Below are positions 30,911 to 43,589 of a DNA stretch of 64,000 bases, piece after piece (position 1 is the stretch's first letter; each line of letters starts with the position of its first letter). This DNA comes from Tetragonia tetragonoides. Its lineage: Eukaryota; Streptophyta; Magnoliopsida; Caryophyllales; Aizoaceae. The translations under genes were made by a program, and so were the position numbers. A model generated the notes under the pieces. That model was not told the DNA's origin. It made no database searches and saw nothing but the letters and a program-made list of their open reading frames with translations. The stretch is from contig CM076141.1 in the NCBI GenBank assembly GCA_038025085.1, forward strand, positions 12,526,001 through 12,590,000. Reading direction: 5' to 3'.

Positions 30911-33837
30911 CATTAACAACTTAATCTATCTTTTTGGTACTATCTCTGGCTTCTAAGATAGTCCAGTCAAGGACATTGGGACAAACTACCAATCAAATCA
31001 GATCGCTCATTATCAGAAATAAAGTACGGTCCGCCATCCTCGTGACATCAAAAATATGGCATCAAAACACCCTCAAATCCTATGTTACAATTTACAACTC
31101 AATCTGTATTTTTATTAAGGTGTTAATAGCAAATTTTGTATCAAGCATATACAATGTCTTTGGTAGCTGCAGTGAACGGAATTTCCCTTCTATGCAGGAT
31201 AAGTTTATGACTAAACCCAATGAAGACATAACTAAACCCAATCAATATTCAAATCCCAAGCTGCCACATAGCTAAACCTAATCAATACATTTTCAATAAA
31301 ACAAACCATTTACTTTACTGATTTAGTATCATAAATACAAACCCTAACAAAAGCCCCATTTTACAATTCTCTACCAATCAAAGCAATCTAAGTTCAGCAC
31401 TTCAAATGTGATAAGACAAAATTCTGATCGCAACAATAAATAACCTAACGCTAACATAACAGGAACTTGTAAACCTATAATTAGCTATCATAATACTCTA
31501 ATAATTTTACCATAAAAACCTAAATCAAACACTCACTTCCAGTAACATTAAATCAAACATCACAAAAGCTCTTGAAACCTAAATATTTCGTATAAAATTA
31601 AACAATAACAAAGAGCGATACATACCTTGAAATTGATGGAAGAATGATCAAACTTCAATTCCGCTGAAAAATCGTCGATTAAGGATCCAAATATCAAGAG
31701 CTAAAGTGACAGAAGGAAAGAAAATGTGTGTTGTGATTGCATATAGTGAAGCGTCGCAACAATGAAGAGAAAGTAAAAAAGAAATCCCCTCTTAATTAAA
31801 AAGTAAAAAAAAAAAGTGTAGTTGCTCGTTTTTACGCCTTTGCCATTAATGAAGCCACTGATTGTTAGATCTGCGCGTGTTTGACCGTTGATTAAGTTGA
31901 TCGAAGGCTCCATAGTAATTCTTGGTTTGTATCATTTGTATATTAAGCGGGGTTTGTATAGGAGCCTCCACCTCTATATATATATATATATATATATATA
32001 GAATTAGGATCAAATGAAAACTCATAATTTTATGAGAACTGATCTGGACCTTTCATTTGCCAGATCCAACGGATCATAACACATGCGCATCAATTACTCA
32101 CTAATGGCAAATTCGTAATTTTCGTCGAGAAAAAAAAAACCCAACAAAACACACGCTCCACCCTCACGACAGTCACCCACTCTCCACTGTTTCTCTCTCT
32201 CCGAGGTGCTCACCCCTAACAATGGCGGTTATCACTATTTTCTCTTTTTTTCTCTACCGAATTTAGCATCAAAATCGATCTGTTTTCTCTCTCCTAGCTA
32301 CATCCATTGCTAAGAAGGTTAGTTTTCTCATTTCATTTACGATGTTTTGTTATTATTGTGTTCATATTTTTAGTTTTATGTATCTAAGTGGTATTTGCCA
32401 AAATTTTGATCGAAATTGCACTTGAATTGTTTGTGTGTTTGCGAATTTCTAAGATTTCATATTATTTTCCGGAATTATGAGTGAAATTGCACTTCCATCT
32501 TCTGTTTTATGTGTACTTTGGAGTGTGTATGATATAGTGTCATGGAATCAGTACTAGTTTAATTAACTTAGACTTTGGGAGAGTTAGAGAGAAAAGCGTT
32601 GATTACACTATACAACCTCAAGCGTTGAAATTTCTGATTGCTCATAATTGTGCATTAGAGGTGTCCAGCTTTAATGCACACAAGGTGCTTGCTAAAATGT
32701 CTGAACCAAAACTATGTTATTTTTGGGATAAAATTTGTGATGACTATGATCCTGAGAGGTTATCTATCCCCTTGAAAAGTAAAGTGAAGGCAGAATTTGT
32801 TGCAGAATTTGTCACACCGAAAGTAAACTGTGTTGAATGATCTTCCTGTTACAAATTTCAACGATGTATATCGACTGATTACCAAACTGCATACTTAAGA
32901 TTGGAACTACTTGTAGTGACACCAAACTGGCTGAGTATTGGAGTTAGCGAAGTCTGTTATGGTGTCGTATGCTACCACGATTTGTATTCAGTAGTCAGTA
33001 GTTCAAAATTTTGCTGAAATTTTGAGTGAAATTGTATTTTCATCTTCTGTTTTATGTGTATTGAGTGTCGATGATGTATTGCCTAAATTTGAGCGACATT
33101 GCACTTAACTTTTGTGTTTTGGTGTATTTTTGAGTTGTAGAATTCGATGGAAGTGTGAGGGAGCCGTTTTTGTTGATTTATCAGAGAGTTTTGTATGGAT
33201 TCCAATTGCTGGATTACTGCACATTCGAGATTTCCTTTGGTTTGGTTTGGTTCCGTTTTGTGGCTGCTGCTTGCATTGGGGAGACAGCTGGATGGACGAG
33301 TAAATAGTCTTTAGCCTTTCTTTTTTTCCTAGCAGGAATAAATGAACTTTTTCCACATTTGAAATCAGTAGGAGCAAACTTGGGTCCTCATTGTTCAGCA
33401 ATTTATCTGTTGATCTGATAGCAAAATGCTTTGCAGCAACAAATCATGCCTACAAGCTGCAGCTACTTCACTTTCTTAAAGGAAAATGAATTGAAATTTG
33501 AGTTGTAGAATTCGAGGGAGGTGTGAGGGACTTGATTTTTAGAACAAAGTGACTTGAAATTTGAGTGGTTTCATGAACTAGTGATAGAAGCATCTTGGGT
33601 ATGAGATGGTGTGGTGGTGCTGATGGTTTTGGCCATGGTATTTTGAATTGATGGACATTGTTTCTTTCTATTCCTTAATGTATTTGTCATATATATTGAG
33701 AGTAACACAACATAGGGTCACCTCTATGAAAGTTTAGGGTCACTTTCTAGAGAACTTAAGATGACTTTTAAAACTATGGGGTATATGTTGGGTGCTGCAG
33801 TTGGGTTGGGCATGATACCTTAGCTATTCAAAGAACG

Positions 33838-33930
33838 TGGACCCTTGTTGGAACCAAACACCATCTGTAATCCTCTATAGTATGCTATAGTTACGAGAAA
33901 GGTGTTTGGTTTGGTTCCAGCAAGGGTCCA
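33838..33930. repeat. Inverted repeat / foldback hairpin
   Basis: TGGACCCTTGTTGGAACC followed by AAACACC (33838-33862) pairs with GGTGTTTGGTTTGGTTCC then AGCAAGGGTCCA (33901-33930), apart from a 5-nt bulge and one mismatch, with a loop of about 38 nt. Confidence 0.75.
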
Positions 33931-34842
33931 GCATCACCAAGGGCCACAACTTCTTCTTTGGCCAAAATAGAACTACACCACATGTGCTGTTAATTCAATA
34001 ATGTGTATTTTGAGTACGAACTGGCAGACTTGAAAATAGATGGACTGACTGGCGTAATTGCTTGTGTTAGGGGTACTTAAATTAAATGTGCAAAGCTAGT
34101 ACTGTGGAAAATGGAGTACAAGACTACAAGATGAATTGCAGGCGTTTTGTCTTATGATATATCTTATTGTAATTGTGGCAGATGTGCACACTTTGTTGTA
34201 TATAGTGATGGACATGGAGCCATAGAGGTCATTAGCTGTTGATATGCAAAGAAGCGTCTACATTCTAATTTTCTATCAGCGGGATTCCCATGTTAGTTAG
34301 TCTGTTTATATTACTCTTTATAAGATTATTGTTGAGTCATTGTTGTGTGATATATCTTGTGCATGCATATATGTCTTAGGTATTTGATTGTCAGAGGATA
34401 TGTATGTTATAAAGTTGTTTACTTGTGCTGAAAAGATATTGTATTATTGGTTTCTAGTTGCTACTTATATTATATTGTAAAATTGGCCTTCCTGAATTTT
34501 ATGTGTTACAAAATATGCATCCGAAGGATAGTTAGTACTAGGAGCAGCTAGAGTATAGTAGCATTTTGCCGAAAGCCCATGATTTGCAAGCTGGATCATG
34601 CCATTCAGCTCACCATGCTGGGATTCTTGGTGGGATACATTTGTTACAATGCCTCTCTTTTTTGAGTAGTTTGAGAAAAGAAAATAGAATGAACCATTCA
34701 TCAAAGAAAATAAAAGGCTTAATCCACAACAATCTGAAGCTGGCTTGGAAGATTACTTGATGACAGAACTCTTAGAAAATACATTGTTAATATCTCTAAA
34801 AGATGATATCAGCAAAAGGAAAAAAGGAGGAAGACGATACTT

Positions 34843-34945
34843 TTCTTCATAGTAGGGTTAACTTTTATTCATGGTAGGGTTAACTTGTATTAATAGTATG
34901 GTTAACTTGTATTCATAGTAGGGCTAACTTTTATAGATAATAGAG
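34843..34945. repeat. Imperfect tandem repeat, about 26-bp unit
   Basis: About four copies of ATAGTAGGGTTAACTTTTATTC with single-base changes. Confidence 0.75.
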
Positions 34946-35265
34946 TTAAGTCAAATAGGGTCTAGAAAAGAGCTCTTCTTAGATGAAGTTTCATTCATCA
35001 TTGCTTTGGGCGGTGTTTGAGCTTTTTTAATGGTTATTGCTCTGGTCATTTGTTTGGTTTGAGGAGGGTAACCTAATTCAAAAGAAGCATATGCAACAAT
35101 AAACTGCACTGAAACATACCTACAGGAGGTACTAATGCTTGCACATCGTCTTATGCAGGCAGATTTTATCAAGTTCCATTTTTGTTTGGTTTATTGTGAA
35201 AATGTCCAAGTATAGCATATCCTGTTTTTGATGGTATTTGAGGGTCATACGGATACCTTCAACGA

Positions 35266-36183
35266 GTTCCAGCAGCCAAGCTCCACAGTATAATTAAGCC
35301 TTGGCCATTTCGAGGATGGGCAATGGACATTATTGAAGAAATTAGGCATGCTTCATCAAAACTCCATAAATATGTTTTTATAGCCACTGACTACTTTACA
35401 AAATGGGTCGAAGCAAAGCCCTTCGTAAACATAACGTCAAGTGACATAATAGATATTATCAACGAAAATATATTTACTAGATTTTGAATCCCTGAAACTA
35501 TCACAGTGGATCAAGCTAGGGTATTTAACAGTGACGAAATAAAGTCTTTTCTAGGAAAATTATCTGTTAAATTAACAAACTCCACTCCGTATTATGCCCA
35601 AGCGAATAGACAGGCGGAATCAACTAATAAAATTATAAAAAGAGGAATTGCTAAGATGATAAAAGACAATCCTCGCATTTGGCATGATTTGCTCCTAGAA
35701 ACACAATGGGCTTATCGAACTAGCCCTAGAGAAAGCGTACTAGTAACCCCTTTCCAATTGGTATTTGGACATGAAGCAGTCATACTTGTCGAAATGAATA
35801 TTAAGTCTGAAAGAATACTTAAACAAATTAATCTATCACCACAAGAGTACGAAGAGGCTATGAATGTTGAACAATTGGATCAAGAAATCCTACAAATCGA
35901 AGCATTGCAAAATATTCATAACTTAAAGAAACAAACTGAAAAATATTACAATGGAAAAGTAAAAAAGAAACAGTTTTCCAAAGACGAATTGGTATGGAAG
36001 ACAATACTCCCTGAAGGACAAAAAGATAAGTTTTACGAGAAATGTTCTCCAACTTGGGAAGGACCATTCATTATCGAAATCGTTGAACCCGGAAATGCAT
36101 ATAAATTGCTATATACGAATGGTAAACCGTTTGGACGAGCAATAAATGGCAAATATCTAAAGAAATATTTCCCTTCAACTTAG
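35266..36183 (+). pseudogene. Ty3/gypsy integrase, Tat-like, 5'-truncated
   Basis: The reading begins AAKLHSIIKPWPFRGWAMDI, typical of the Tat/Ogre group, followed by FIATDYFTKWVEAKPF. A TGA at 35485-35487 breaks the frame before IPETITVDQARVF, where the usual DNG around the second acid is changed. NRQAESTNKIIKRG holds the third. The end (LVWKTILP, FYEKCSPTWEGPFII, NGKYLKKYFPS) is the usual C-terminus. Everything 5' of the integrase is absent. Confidence 0.88.
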
Positions 36184-36339
36184 GATATATATAAAGATAA
36201 CATTTATACCAGGTTCCCGCAACTCTAGGAAGAAATAAATGGAGAATAAACCAAAATCAAAAGAGAGGTCTTAATCATTTCGAAGACAAAACCAATAATG
36301 TTGAAACATCAAAATGAAACAGAAGGACTAAGGAATTGA

Positions 36340-39300
36340 CTAACAACAGCAAGAAGCAATGAAATAGAGGCCTTCAAAAGCCTGATAACCAGACAACTGA
36401 GCAGTTCGAATGTCCCGAGAAGCGGTTAGGTTGAAAATACGGGATTGGATATCATGTTTCCTCTTTTCATGAGCGAACATCAGTTCAACAACTTTTGTCC
36501 TTTGATGAGACAAAGAATAGATCTGATCTTCAATAGCAATAAGCTCCGTCTGAGCCGCGTCATAAAGCTGTCGCTTTTGCTGAAGGGATGACCTACCAGT
36601 TTTGAGATCAGCCAAAAGGTCAGCAGGACGAGCCCAGCTATCCAAGTCAGTCTCAGGAATCCCTTCAGAACGGGCGTTCTGCAAGTCTTGTACAGCTGAA
36701 ACCAGAGAGCTATTGTCTTGAAGCACCAAATCTTGAAGACCCACAGGAAAATGCTGTTGGTTGGATCTGATGAAATTCTCTAAGGCTAGTGCAGCAGACA
36801 CGTTCGACCAATTTTTCTCAAGGGCATCCAACAGACGTAGTCCCTCCTTCTTAATAGCATCAGAAGCTCTAAGATCGGGAGCCAATAGATCATCAAGCAA
36901 GGACATCAAAGAACCTACAAAAAGGAATTCGAAATAAGAAAATTGAATCTTCAGAAAAAACCATGGTTATTAAAATACTAGAACCATACTCAAGGGGACA
37001 ATTGTCATAGTCTGAGAAACGCCGACAGAAGACATTAAGGATTGTTGGGTAGATCGATTGGGAGAACGAACAGCTTGATCCAAAGAAATGACAACCTGAT
37101 CCTCGACCATAGGAGAAGGAATGGGATCCATGTCTTGACCTAATTATGAAAAGAAAAGGTTAAGAAGAGGCGAAAGAAAATAACTAACAAACATAATGCT
37201 TAAATAGGCGAATTAAACTCACCAGATACTAGATCGTGAGAAAATGAAGAGATAATAGAAGAATCTTTAGTAGCATTAATATCTGGTGTGACAAGAGGTG
37301 GAAAAGACAAAGAGCCAGGATCTAAGGGTATCGAAGAAGACCCGATCCCTATACAGAATGACCATTTACCAGAATAAGTAAAACCATAGAAGTATTCGCA
37401 CTCAGAAAAAGAAAAGAGATTAGCAAAAACCTATATCCGAGCTAGATGTCTGATGGAAAGGCTCACTTTGAAGGGACGTCCCTTCAGTACATGGCAAGGA
37501 AGACATGGCCTACATCCATGAAAATTTGTGTCAAATTTGTTAAGGGAGAAGTTAATTAATATCAAAATAACTTCTTAGAGAAAGTACCGATAAGATAGGA
37601 ACAAATGCCTCAATAGCATTCAAAGTATGCAAAAAGGGGCTAGCATCCTTGGAAAATAGTTTATGGATGACCTTCTCGAGACGAGAGTGCAAAATGCTGC
37701 TACCAAAGGTAGAGTTGAAGAGCTGAGTCCACCAAAGCGAATATTCTGGCTCACAAGAACAAATTCTAAACCAAAGAGGAATATCTACAGCCTTCAGACG
37801 ATTCCGAAGAAGAACATGACTCCGAAGGGTCACCTCTGAAGATTGATTTTCCAAACCTATATCAATAGAGGCTTGACTTTGCCTCGCATGCCAAGGACGA
37901 TTCAAAGTCTCAATTAAAGGAGCAACCAAGGCTTGACAAATACCAAATTGACGGGTAACCAATTGGGGGTTATAAACCTCAGTACTTAACCAAGGGATCT
38001 CAAAGTATAAGAGATCCCTACAAGCAAGGACCGACCTCCAATAAGGTTGAAGATGAGGATTCATAAAGAAAGGATTAGCATCTTGAAGCCACCAAGGGAG
38101 CACCATTCGAGTATCCGCCACACTAAAACTAGGGATCCCCAAGCAATGATGAGGATGCCAGTTAAAATGAGGTTTCGAAGAAAATACCTCAAAAAGCACT
38201 AAAGGAAGGTCTTCGACACGAGAAGGTTGAAGTAAATTAAAACACGCTTTTGCCACAGAGGACCATTCAGCAAAAGGCGAAAGATTGCAGGCATGGAAAT
38301 CCCTTGTACGAGCGGCTAGCTCTTTCTGATAGGAAAGATTATGCGTCTCAATAGATGATATGTTCATTCGAGAAGGGTAATAAAGGAAACCCCAGGCAGT
38401 GAGAAGCCAGAAAGGGCAAGAATGTTGAGCCTGAGGACCTTCAGGAATTAAAATACCGGGCTAAATTTGACATACCTTGATAAAACTGAGAAAGAAGGAA
38501 AGGAACTAATCGGATTGGAACCTCCATTGAAGCCACGTTAGCTACCAAATAAAAGAAATAATTTCCGATCGAAGAACTATAATTCATAAATAATCGATGA
38601 AACACATAGTTCAAAAATAAAACCACCTCAGCATTCGATACATGAATAGTGGGAGGGAGATACGAAAAGTGAGTCAACAGTTTCGAATATGAAACTGAAC
38701 GAGTAGATGTGGATGAAGAAAAAGTTTCCAATAAAGCATCAGCAGGCTCGAAGTATTCTTCACTAACAACAGGTGAATCACAAAAAGAGTAACCTGGTGT
38801 TTGGAGAGACTCACCTGGACAAATACCAGTAAAATAGGCAATATCTTCGAGAGTCAAAGTTTGAATCCTCTCTTCAGTAACAAAGCAGTTGATAGTAGGA
38901 TGCCAAGAAAGCCAAAGAGCAGTGGATACATTGCCATCATAAGGAATCTTGGCAAAGAGGTACAAACGAATAAAATCTAAAATTTTATTCGAATGCCAAC
39001 GAGAATGAAAGGCCTGAAGACGATTAAACCAACGTCTAGGGCGTTCATTAAGAAAGTTCATCCAACCATGAACGGGTCTATCTCGAGTCGGAAAATTAGA
39101 GCGAAAAGTACGGGAAGAAAGAATCAAGGGTAAACCACGCCCACGAACAATAGAAGAGAAGACCGATAGAAAATAGCTTTGTGAAATACCTCGAATAGAG
39201 GAAGGATCGAAACAAGGACCTAAAGAAAAAGACCTTAAAGCTTGACCTCGAAAGGGTTCCTCATCAGAAGCATGGTAAGATGAAGAAAGAAAGATGAGAC

Positions 39301-39418
39301 AATCAGGCCAATATGATTTAGAGTGAATTTCAATCAACTTGAAAAGATCTTGGGCATCAAAAGCCATATTTAAAGATCCAATATTAACGAAATCTAAGAA
39401 GAGAGGATGGACAGTCAT
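36340..39418 (-). CDS. Antisense multi-exon gene with plant-mobile-domain-like product, inside the Tat-like element
   Basis: Reading the minus strand gives six exons: about 39418-38476, 38430-37588, 37509-37431, 37348-37223, 37139-36990 and 36914-36340. The four junctions from exon 2 to exon 6 have GT and AG ends and agree in phase (0,1,1,1). The exon 1-2 gap is only 45 bp (GTATGT to CCTCAG) and is out of phase by one base, so a frameshift or another junction is likely there. Exon 1 contains WLSWHPTINCF, then RIQTLTLEDIAYFTGICPGE, resembling the plant mobile domain (aminotransferase-like PMD). Exon 2 holds FWLLTAWGFLYYP, and the last exon is Gln/Leu-rich and probably coiled-coil. The total is about 900 residues. 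Function in the element is unknown. An upstream minus-strand TATAAG motif is near 39535. Confidence 0.65.
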
Positions 39419-39683
39419 CTTTTCGAAAAATCAGACGAAGGAATTAAGCAAAAGAGAAAAGATTGAAAGTTTAGGGTTTAAACTAAGGAGAGAGAAAGCA
39501 ATGGAAGGCGAAGAATGGAAAGGAGCGGATACTTATAAATGCGTTATTCATCAATCAGCAAAAAATATGAATTGTCCATGACAAATGAAAGGACACATGC
39601 AAAAGCAATTGTAACATCAAATTGCGGGAAACGAAGCGTCACTAGTACAATAATACAAAATAAACTCGAAACGTTTATATGTG

Positions 39684-39698
39684 TATTAGGGGGGCAGT
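39684..39698 (+). other. Polypurine tract of the Tat-like element
   Basis: GTATTAGGGGGGCAG-type purine run just before the TGTTATAC start of the LTR. Confidence 0.55.
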
Positions 39699-40469
39699 TG
39701 TTATACACGAAATAAATTGGACTTATAAAACAGTAGATAAATGGGTCAACAAAAGTCAAAGTCAAAACGAATTGAAAGACGTTTTGAAGAATCCTTGTAA
39801 AATAAAAGATATATATATATATATAATGTATTTAGATATGAAAAGCAATTGTACGAATGGCTAAGTATAAGTATCAGTCAAAGGAGGAGAGCACGAAGGA
39901 AACCAGGAGAAGTGGAAGACGTGGGGGGAGTTGGACATTAACATGAAGAAAGTGGACAGAGAGAAGAACTGCTAGATCATGGACAGTTATCTCAAGCCCC
40001 TATAAATACACAGAAGAACAGAAGAACAAGAGAGCATAGCTCATATTGACAAGACGTCAAAAAGTAGATTTTAGAGTAGTGTAGCGTAGGAGTAGATTGT
40101 TAATTTATGCTCTTCGAGCATGTAACCCAGCCACTCAGCAATGGCGCCTTCTTGTGAGGTATAATTGCTTCTATCCTTTTTATTTTTATGTTCTAAATCG
40201 AATGTATGCCTGATTATAATCGAATGAAATATGTTTAGCATTTCCTTCCTAAACCATGCTCTTTTAAAGTTTTCTTTTATGCTTGTTTGTGTGGCTCTCT
40301 GTTGAAGTATTCGAATACGTATTTGCAATAACTGTCACTGTTGATAAGTGTCCACCCTTTGGCCGAGTCGGTGTTGGGGGGTGGAAGGGTAGGTTCGAAT
40401 AGGGAGCAGCCTGCCCTCACGGTTGCTTGTGACGCCTAAGTACCAAGCACATCAACAAGTATTATTACA
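39699..40469 (+). repeat. Probable 3' LTR of the Tat-like element
   Basis: Starts TGTTATACACG and ends GTATTATTACA, an inverted TGTTATA/TATTACA pair. TATAAATA at 40001-40008 is a likely promoter. No second LTR exists in the window to confirm the right edge, which could lie further right. Confidence 0.55.
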
Positions 40470-40597
40470 GAATGAGGGATTGAAGAATTGAAGATAATCT
40501 CTGTATTATGTTTGTTCGAGTCGTCTGTTATGTTCTTCAGATTACACTCGATCATCATCTGCCTAGAAGCTTAGAAATTAAGTGTATAATGTTGACC

Positions 40598-40762
40598 CAA
40601 TAGCAGATTCAGAGAAGTGGCAATTGGAGTGCAAAATTTTTTTTAAATGGAAATCTAAAGGTACAATATACTTACCAATAAAAAAAAATCCGATAAAAGT
40701 TCTATCTTTTGGTGGGGGTGGGGGAGCAAGGGTCCCCCCTTACACCCCTAACTCCGCCATTG
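40598..40762. mobile_element. Small hAT-like MITE
   Basis: Ends CAATAGCAGATTCAG and, reversed, CAATGGCGGAGTTAGGGG resemble the common plant hAT terminus rich in GGCGGAG. The flanking octamers TGTTGACC and TGTTGCAA agree only partly, so the boundaries are tentative. Confidence 0.5.
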
Positions 40763-40918
40763 TGTTGCAATTCTTAGCTTATTGCCTAGATTTGTGCGCG
40801 GACCCAATAAAATTATGTGTTTAAGAGAATGAAATTATACCTAAAGAAAATGAAACTCGGAATAAAGCCACTGACTAGCTAGATAGAAAAATAAAACAAT
40901 TCGCGTTTCATTTTTTAC

Positions 40919-43584
40919 TATAACACCCCGAATTTTCGTCTAATTTAAAATCATTTAAAATCACAAGTTGCAGCGGAAAAACCCTAGAAATTCAAAGCGT
41001 CACCGCCGTATTTAATTTTCAAATTAAATACAAGGCCAGAAAGAAACAAATGTTTATATCCCAAACACACGTACTAGATAATTAAATAATAACTATCTTT
41101 CAAACTAAGCTCAAAACAAATAAATCCAAATGAATAAATAAATATTAAACTATTAATTCTCATGCAAGAGAATTAATCTCATTACAATACAAGTCTTAAT
41201 AAAACAAAACCCAAAGTTTAAACAAATAAGATAAATGTTTTTAGAAGATATACTATTTTCTTGAGTCGCCTTCCTCTAGCTCACTCCACGAGCTACAATC
41301 TTGTCAATCTATTCCATATAGGTTCATTATAGGCCCATCATTGAAGAGAAATGGACAACAAACACAAGTAAAAAGGAAAAACAACCAATCAGCTACGATG
41401 AGTAATTCATAACCACAGAATCCATTTAAATCTCCAAGTCAAGCCAACATGCTTAATAAAATAAATAATCATGCTTTAAGAAAATAAAAGACGACATGCT
41501 TTAAATTAAAGACACGCATAAACACCAAATAATAAATCCAATATTTATTATTATCCATTAACCAAGTTCATTAGAGAGAAGAGAATCGCATGAATTGTCA
41601 AACCAACCGCAGTCGATTCAATAGGATCTTAGTCCTGTATGTGCACATTGGCAATGAGGGATCAACCGTCCCGGAGTATAGATGACTCCCGAAGTACTTC
41701 TAATATTCCTAAGTATGCACACCCTCTCTCAACCCTTAGGTTTACAAGAATAACAGTTTCATCTACAAAACTTACTTGCCCAATCATCATATATGGATAC
41801 AAGTACTACATTGGGGCCACGACACGCAGACATAGACTTGCCCAATATATCTCAATAACAAAGAAATCTTAACTCTCAAATCATTTTAATATGGTGATCA
41901 CATAACAAGTAATACACATATCTTGGCATCTCAAGTAACTACTCCACAGTTACAAATGAACAAATTTAGTTCACAATTCCGATGACAATAATTTCACATG
42001 AATGAGCATCAACACCCTATTCACAACCACCTAACAATATACCTTTTCCAGGCTTTCAATATTGTTTACCAATTCAATAGTCAAAATCACATTAACTTAT
42101 TGAAACCACATGCTTACAAACATGATCCAAATAACGATAGGCTATATCCAAATTGAACAAATATTAATATATCTTTAGTCCAATATCACAAATAATTACT
42201 CCACGTAATTACAAAGATTAACATGTATTATCATATAATTAACATGAATCCCAACAAGTAGACATTGCTACACAAAGTGAATTTCCAACATTGAACACAT
42301 GCATTCACTATTACATAATTCTATACAAATTATCACAAGGAAATAAATAATAATTATCCATTTACCAAAATATTCACAAGTCCAAATATGAATTACCATT
42401 CTCAATCCAGTACTAGACATGAATATACAAATTCCACTAGACATGAAATTACAATTCACCAACCAATACTAGACGATAAATTACCTTTAGCAAGAAGGCA
42501 AGTCACGAAAATTTAACGTAAGCTCCTTACGTTTACGTGCGGTCAACGTGTCCTAACAAATCCACAATAACCAATAGTCAAAATCACCAAAACACCACCC
42601 AACATCACCACCACCACCTCCACTGCCCAGCGGCGGCTGGTGGCCGTAACAGCAGCGGTAGGCAGCCGTGACAGCCGCCCAGCGGCTGCGCACGGTGCCG
42701 CAGTGTACCGCCAATCCAAAACCCTTTTTTTTTTTTTTGTTAGACAATTTAACAACCTCCAAATCTAGATTAAACCTGAATAATTAATAAATTTCCAGAT
42801 TTAATAAACCACAAGATCCAACCTTTTAAACTCAACATTTGATTCAAATTCAATAAAGCATTAAACCCAACCCTAATCATGATTCTAACATTCAAAAATA
42901 GTAGAATCTAGCAAATCCTAGACAAATACATAAAATTAGGGTTTATTCATACACAATTAGGGTTCATAAAACTCAAACTTGAATCAAATTTAAAGCTTTT
43001 AAGAATCAAAAACTAGTTAAAAACACTTACTTGTAAAGTTAGGATCAAAATTGAACAAGAGGATGAATTATGAAAGAGAGCCAACAATTATCTTCTTCTT
43101 CCCTTGTGTTCTGTCGACCTTGAGTGAAAGAGAGAGAGAGACGTGACTTCTTTTCTTTTCTTTTTTTGTTTAGTAAAGTGTCAGTTGTTTTAGAAGTAGA
43201 GTTTATTTATGAACCCCAAATATATTCCTTCTTCCTCTCGACTTCTCCTTTCCTAAAATCTATCCTAAGATCACTCCTCAATCCACCAATTTAGGAAACA
43301 AATTTTTATCAAAATATAACTATTTTTTGTGCCTTATTTTCGGCCAACTAGCCGAAAATAATGGCCCAAATACTTACTCATAATTTCGGCCAAACTGAAA
43401 TTATAAGCCCACCAAAATCTTTTAATTTAATTTGGCCCAATTATAATTAATTAGGTCCAAAACCAAAATCCAATATTAATTAGGCACTTTAAACATTTAT
43501 GAGCCCAATTATTTTTAATCCAAATTTGCATTTTCTTTTTAAGTAATTATTATTCTAAAATGAATAATAATACGGGGTATTACA
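40919..43584 (-). repeat. Solo LTR of a Ty3/gypsy element (2666 bp)
   Basis: Perfect 5-bp TSD TTTAC (40914-40918, 43585-43589). On the minus strand it starts TGTAATACCCC and ends GGGGTGTTATA. No internal region is present, the usual outcome of LTR-LTR recombination. Length and ends resemble the 2.7-kb LTRs at 14959, suggesting a related lineage. CT/GA-rich leader sequence lies near 43120-43180. ORFs inside are not supported. Confidence 0.85.
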
Positions 43585-43589
43585 TTTAC

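Larger units (their letters stand above)
27583..31973. mobile_element. Large (TA)n-flanked inverted-repeat element (4.4 kb)
   Basis: Both ends sit directly in (TA)n tracts (27572-27582 and 31974-32000). Left end TACAAACCCCCCTTAGTATA and, reversed, right end TACAAACCCCGCTTAATATA are part of imperfect inverted ends of at least 80 bp. Inside each end is a CT-rich leader-like stretch and a splice-donor-like AAGGTATGT, pointing inward. Insertion into TA microsatellites is known for the rice Micron-type elements; that comparison is by analogy only. No transposase is visible. Confidence 0.6.
32001..35259. other. No gene recognised
   Basis: The left edge GAATTAGGATCAAATG, directly after the (TA)n tract, looks like the end of a second TA-associated element, followed by leader-like CT-rich sequence (32160-32330). 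Its other end was not found. A 71-codon frame (32625-32840) has no recognised match. AAATTGCACTT and ATCTTCTGTTTTATGTGTA recur near 32480-32520 and 33030-33110, so part of this is locally duplicated. Confidence 0.4.
36184..40469 (+). mobile_element. 3' region and 3' LTR of the Tat-like Ty3 element
   Basis: After the integrase lie about 3.5 kb of non-pol sequence holding an antisense gene (36340-39418), then a polypurine-like stretch and the LTR. The 5' LTR, gag and RT are not in the window. Tat-lineage elements are known to carry additional, sometimes antisense, ORFs in this position; placing this one there is inference from layout and integrase type. Confidence 0.75.

Noticed and set aside
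32625..32840. 71-codon plus-strand frame
   Set aside because: Unrecognised and isolated; not enough support for a gene.
39649..39664. CACTAGTACAATAATAC as a CACTA end
   Set aside because: No subterminal repeats or partner; lies in the 3' region of the Tat-like element.
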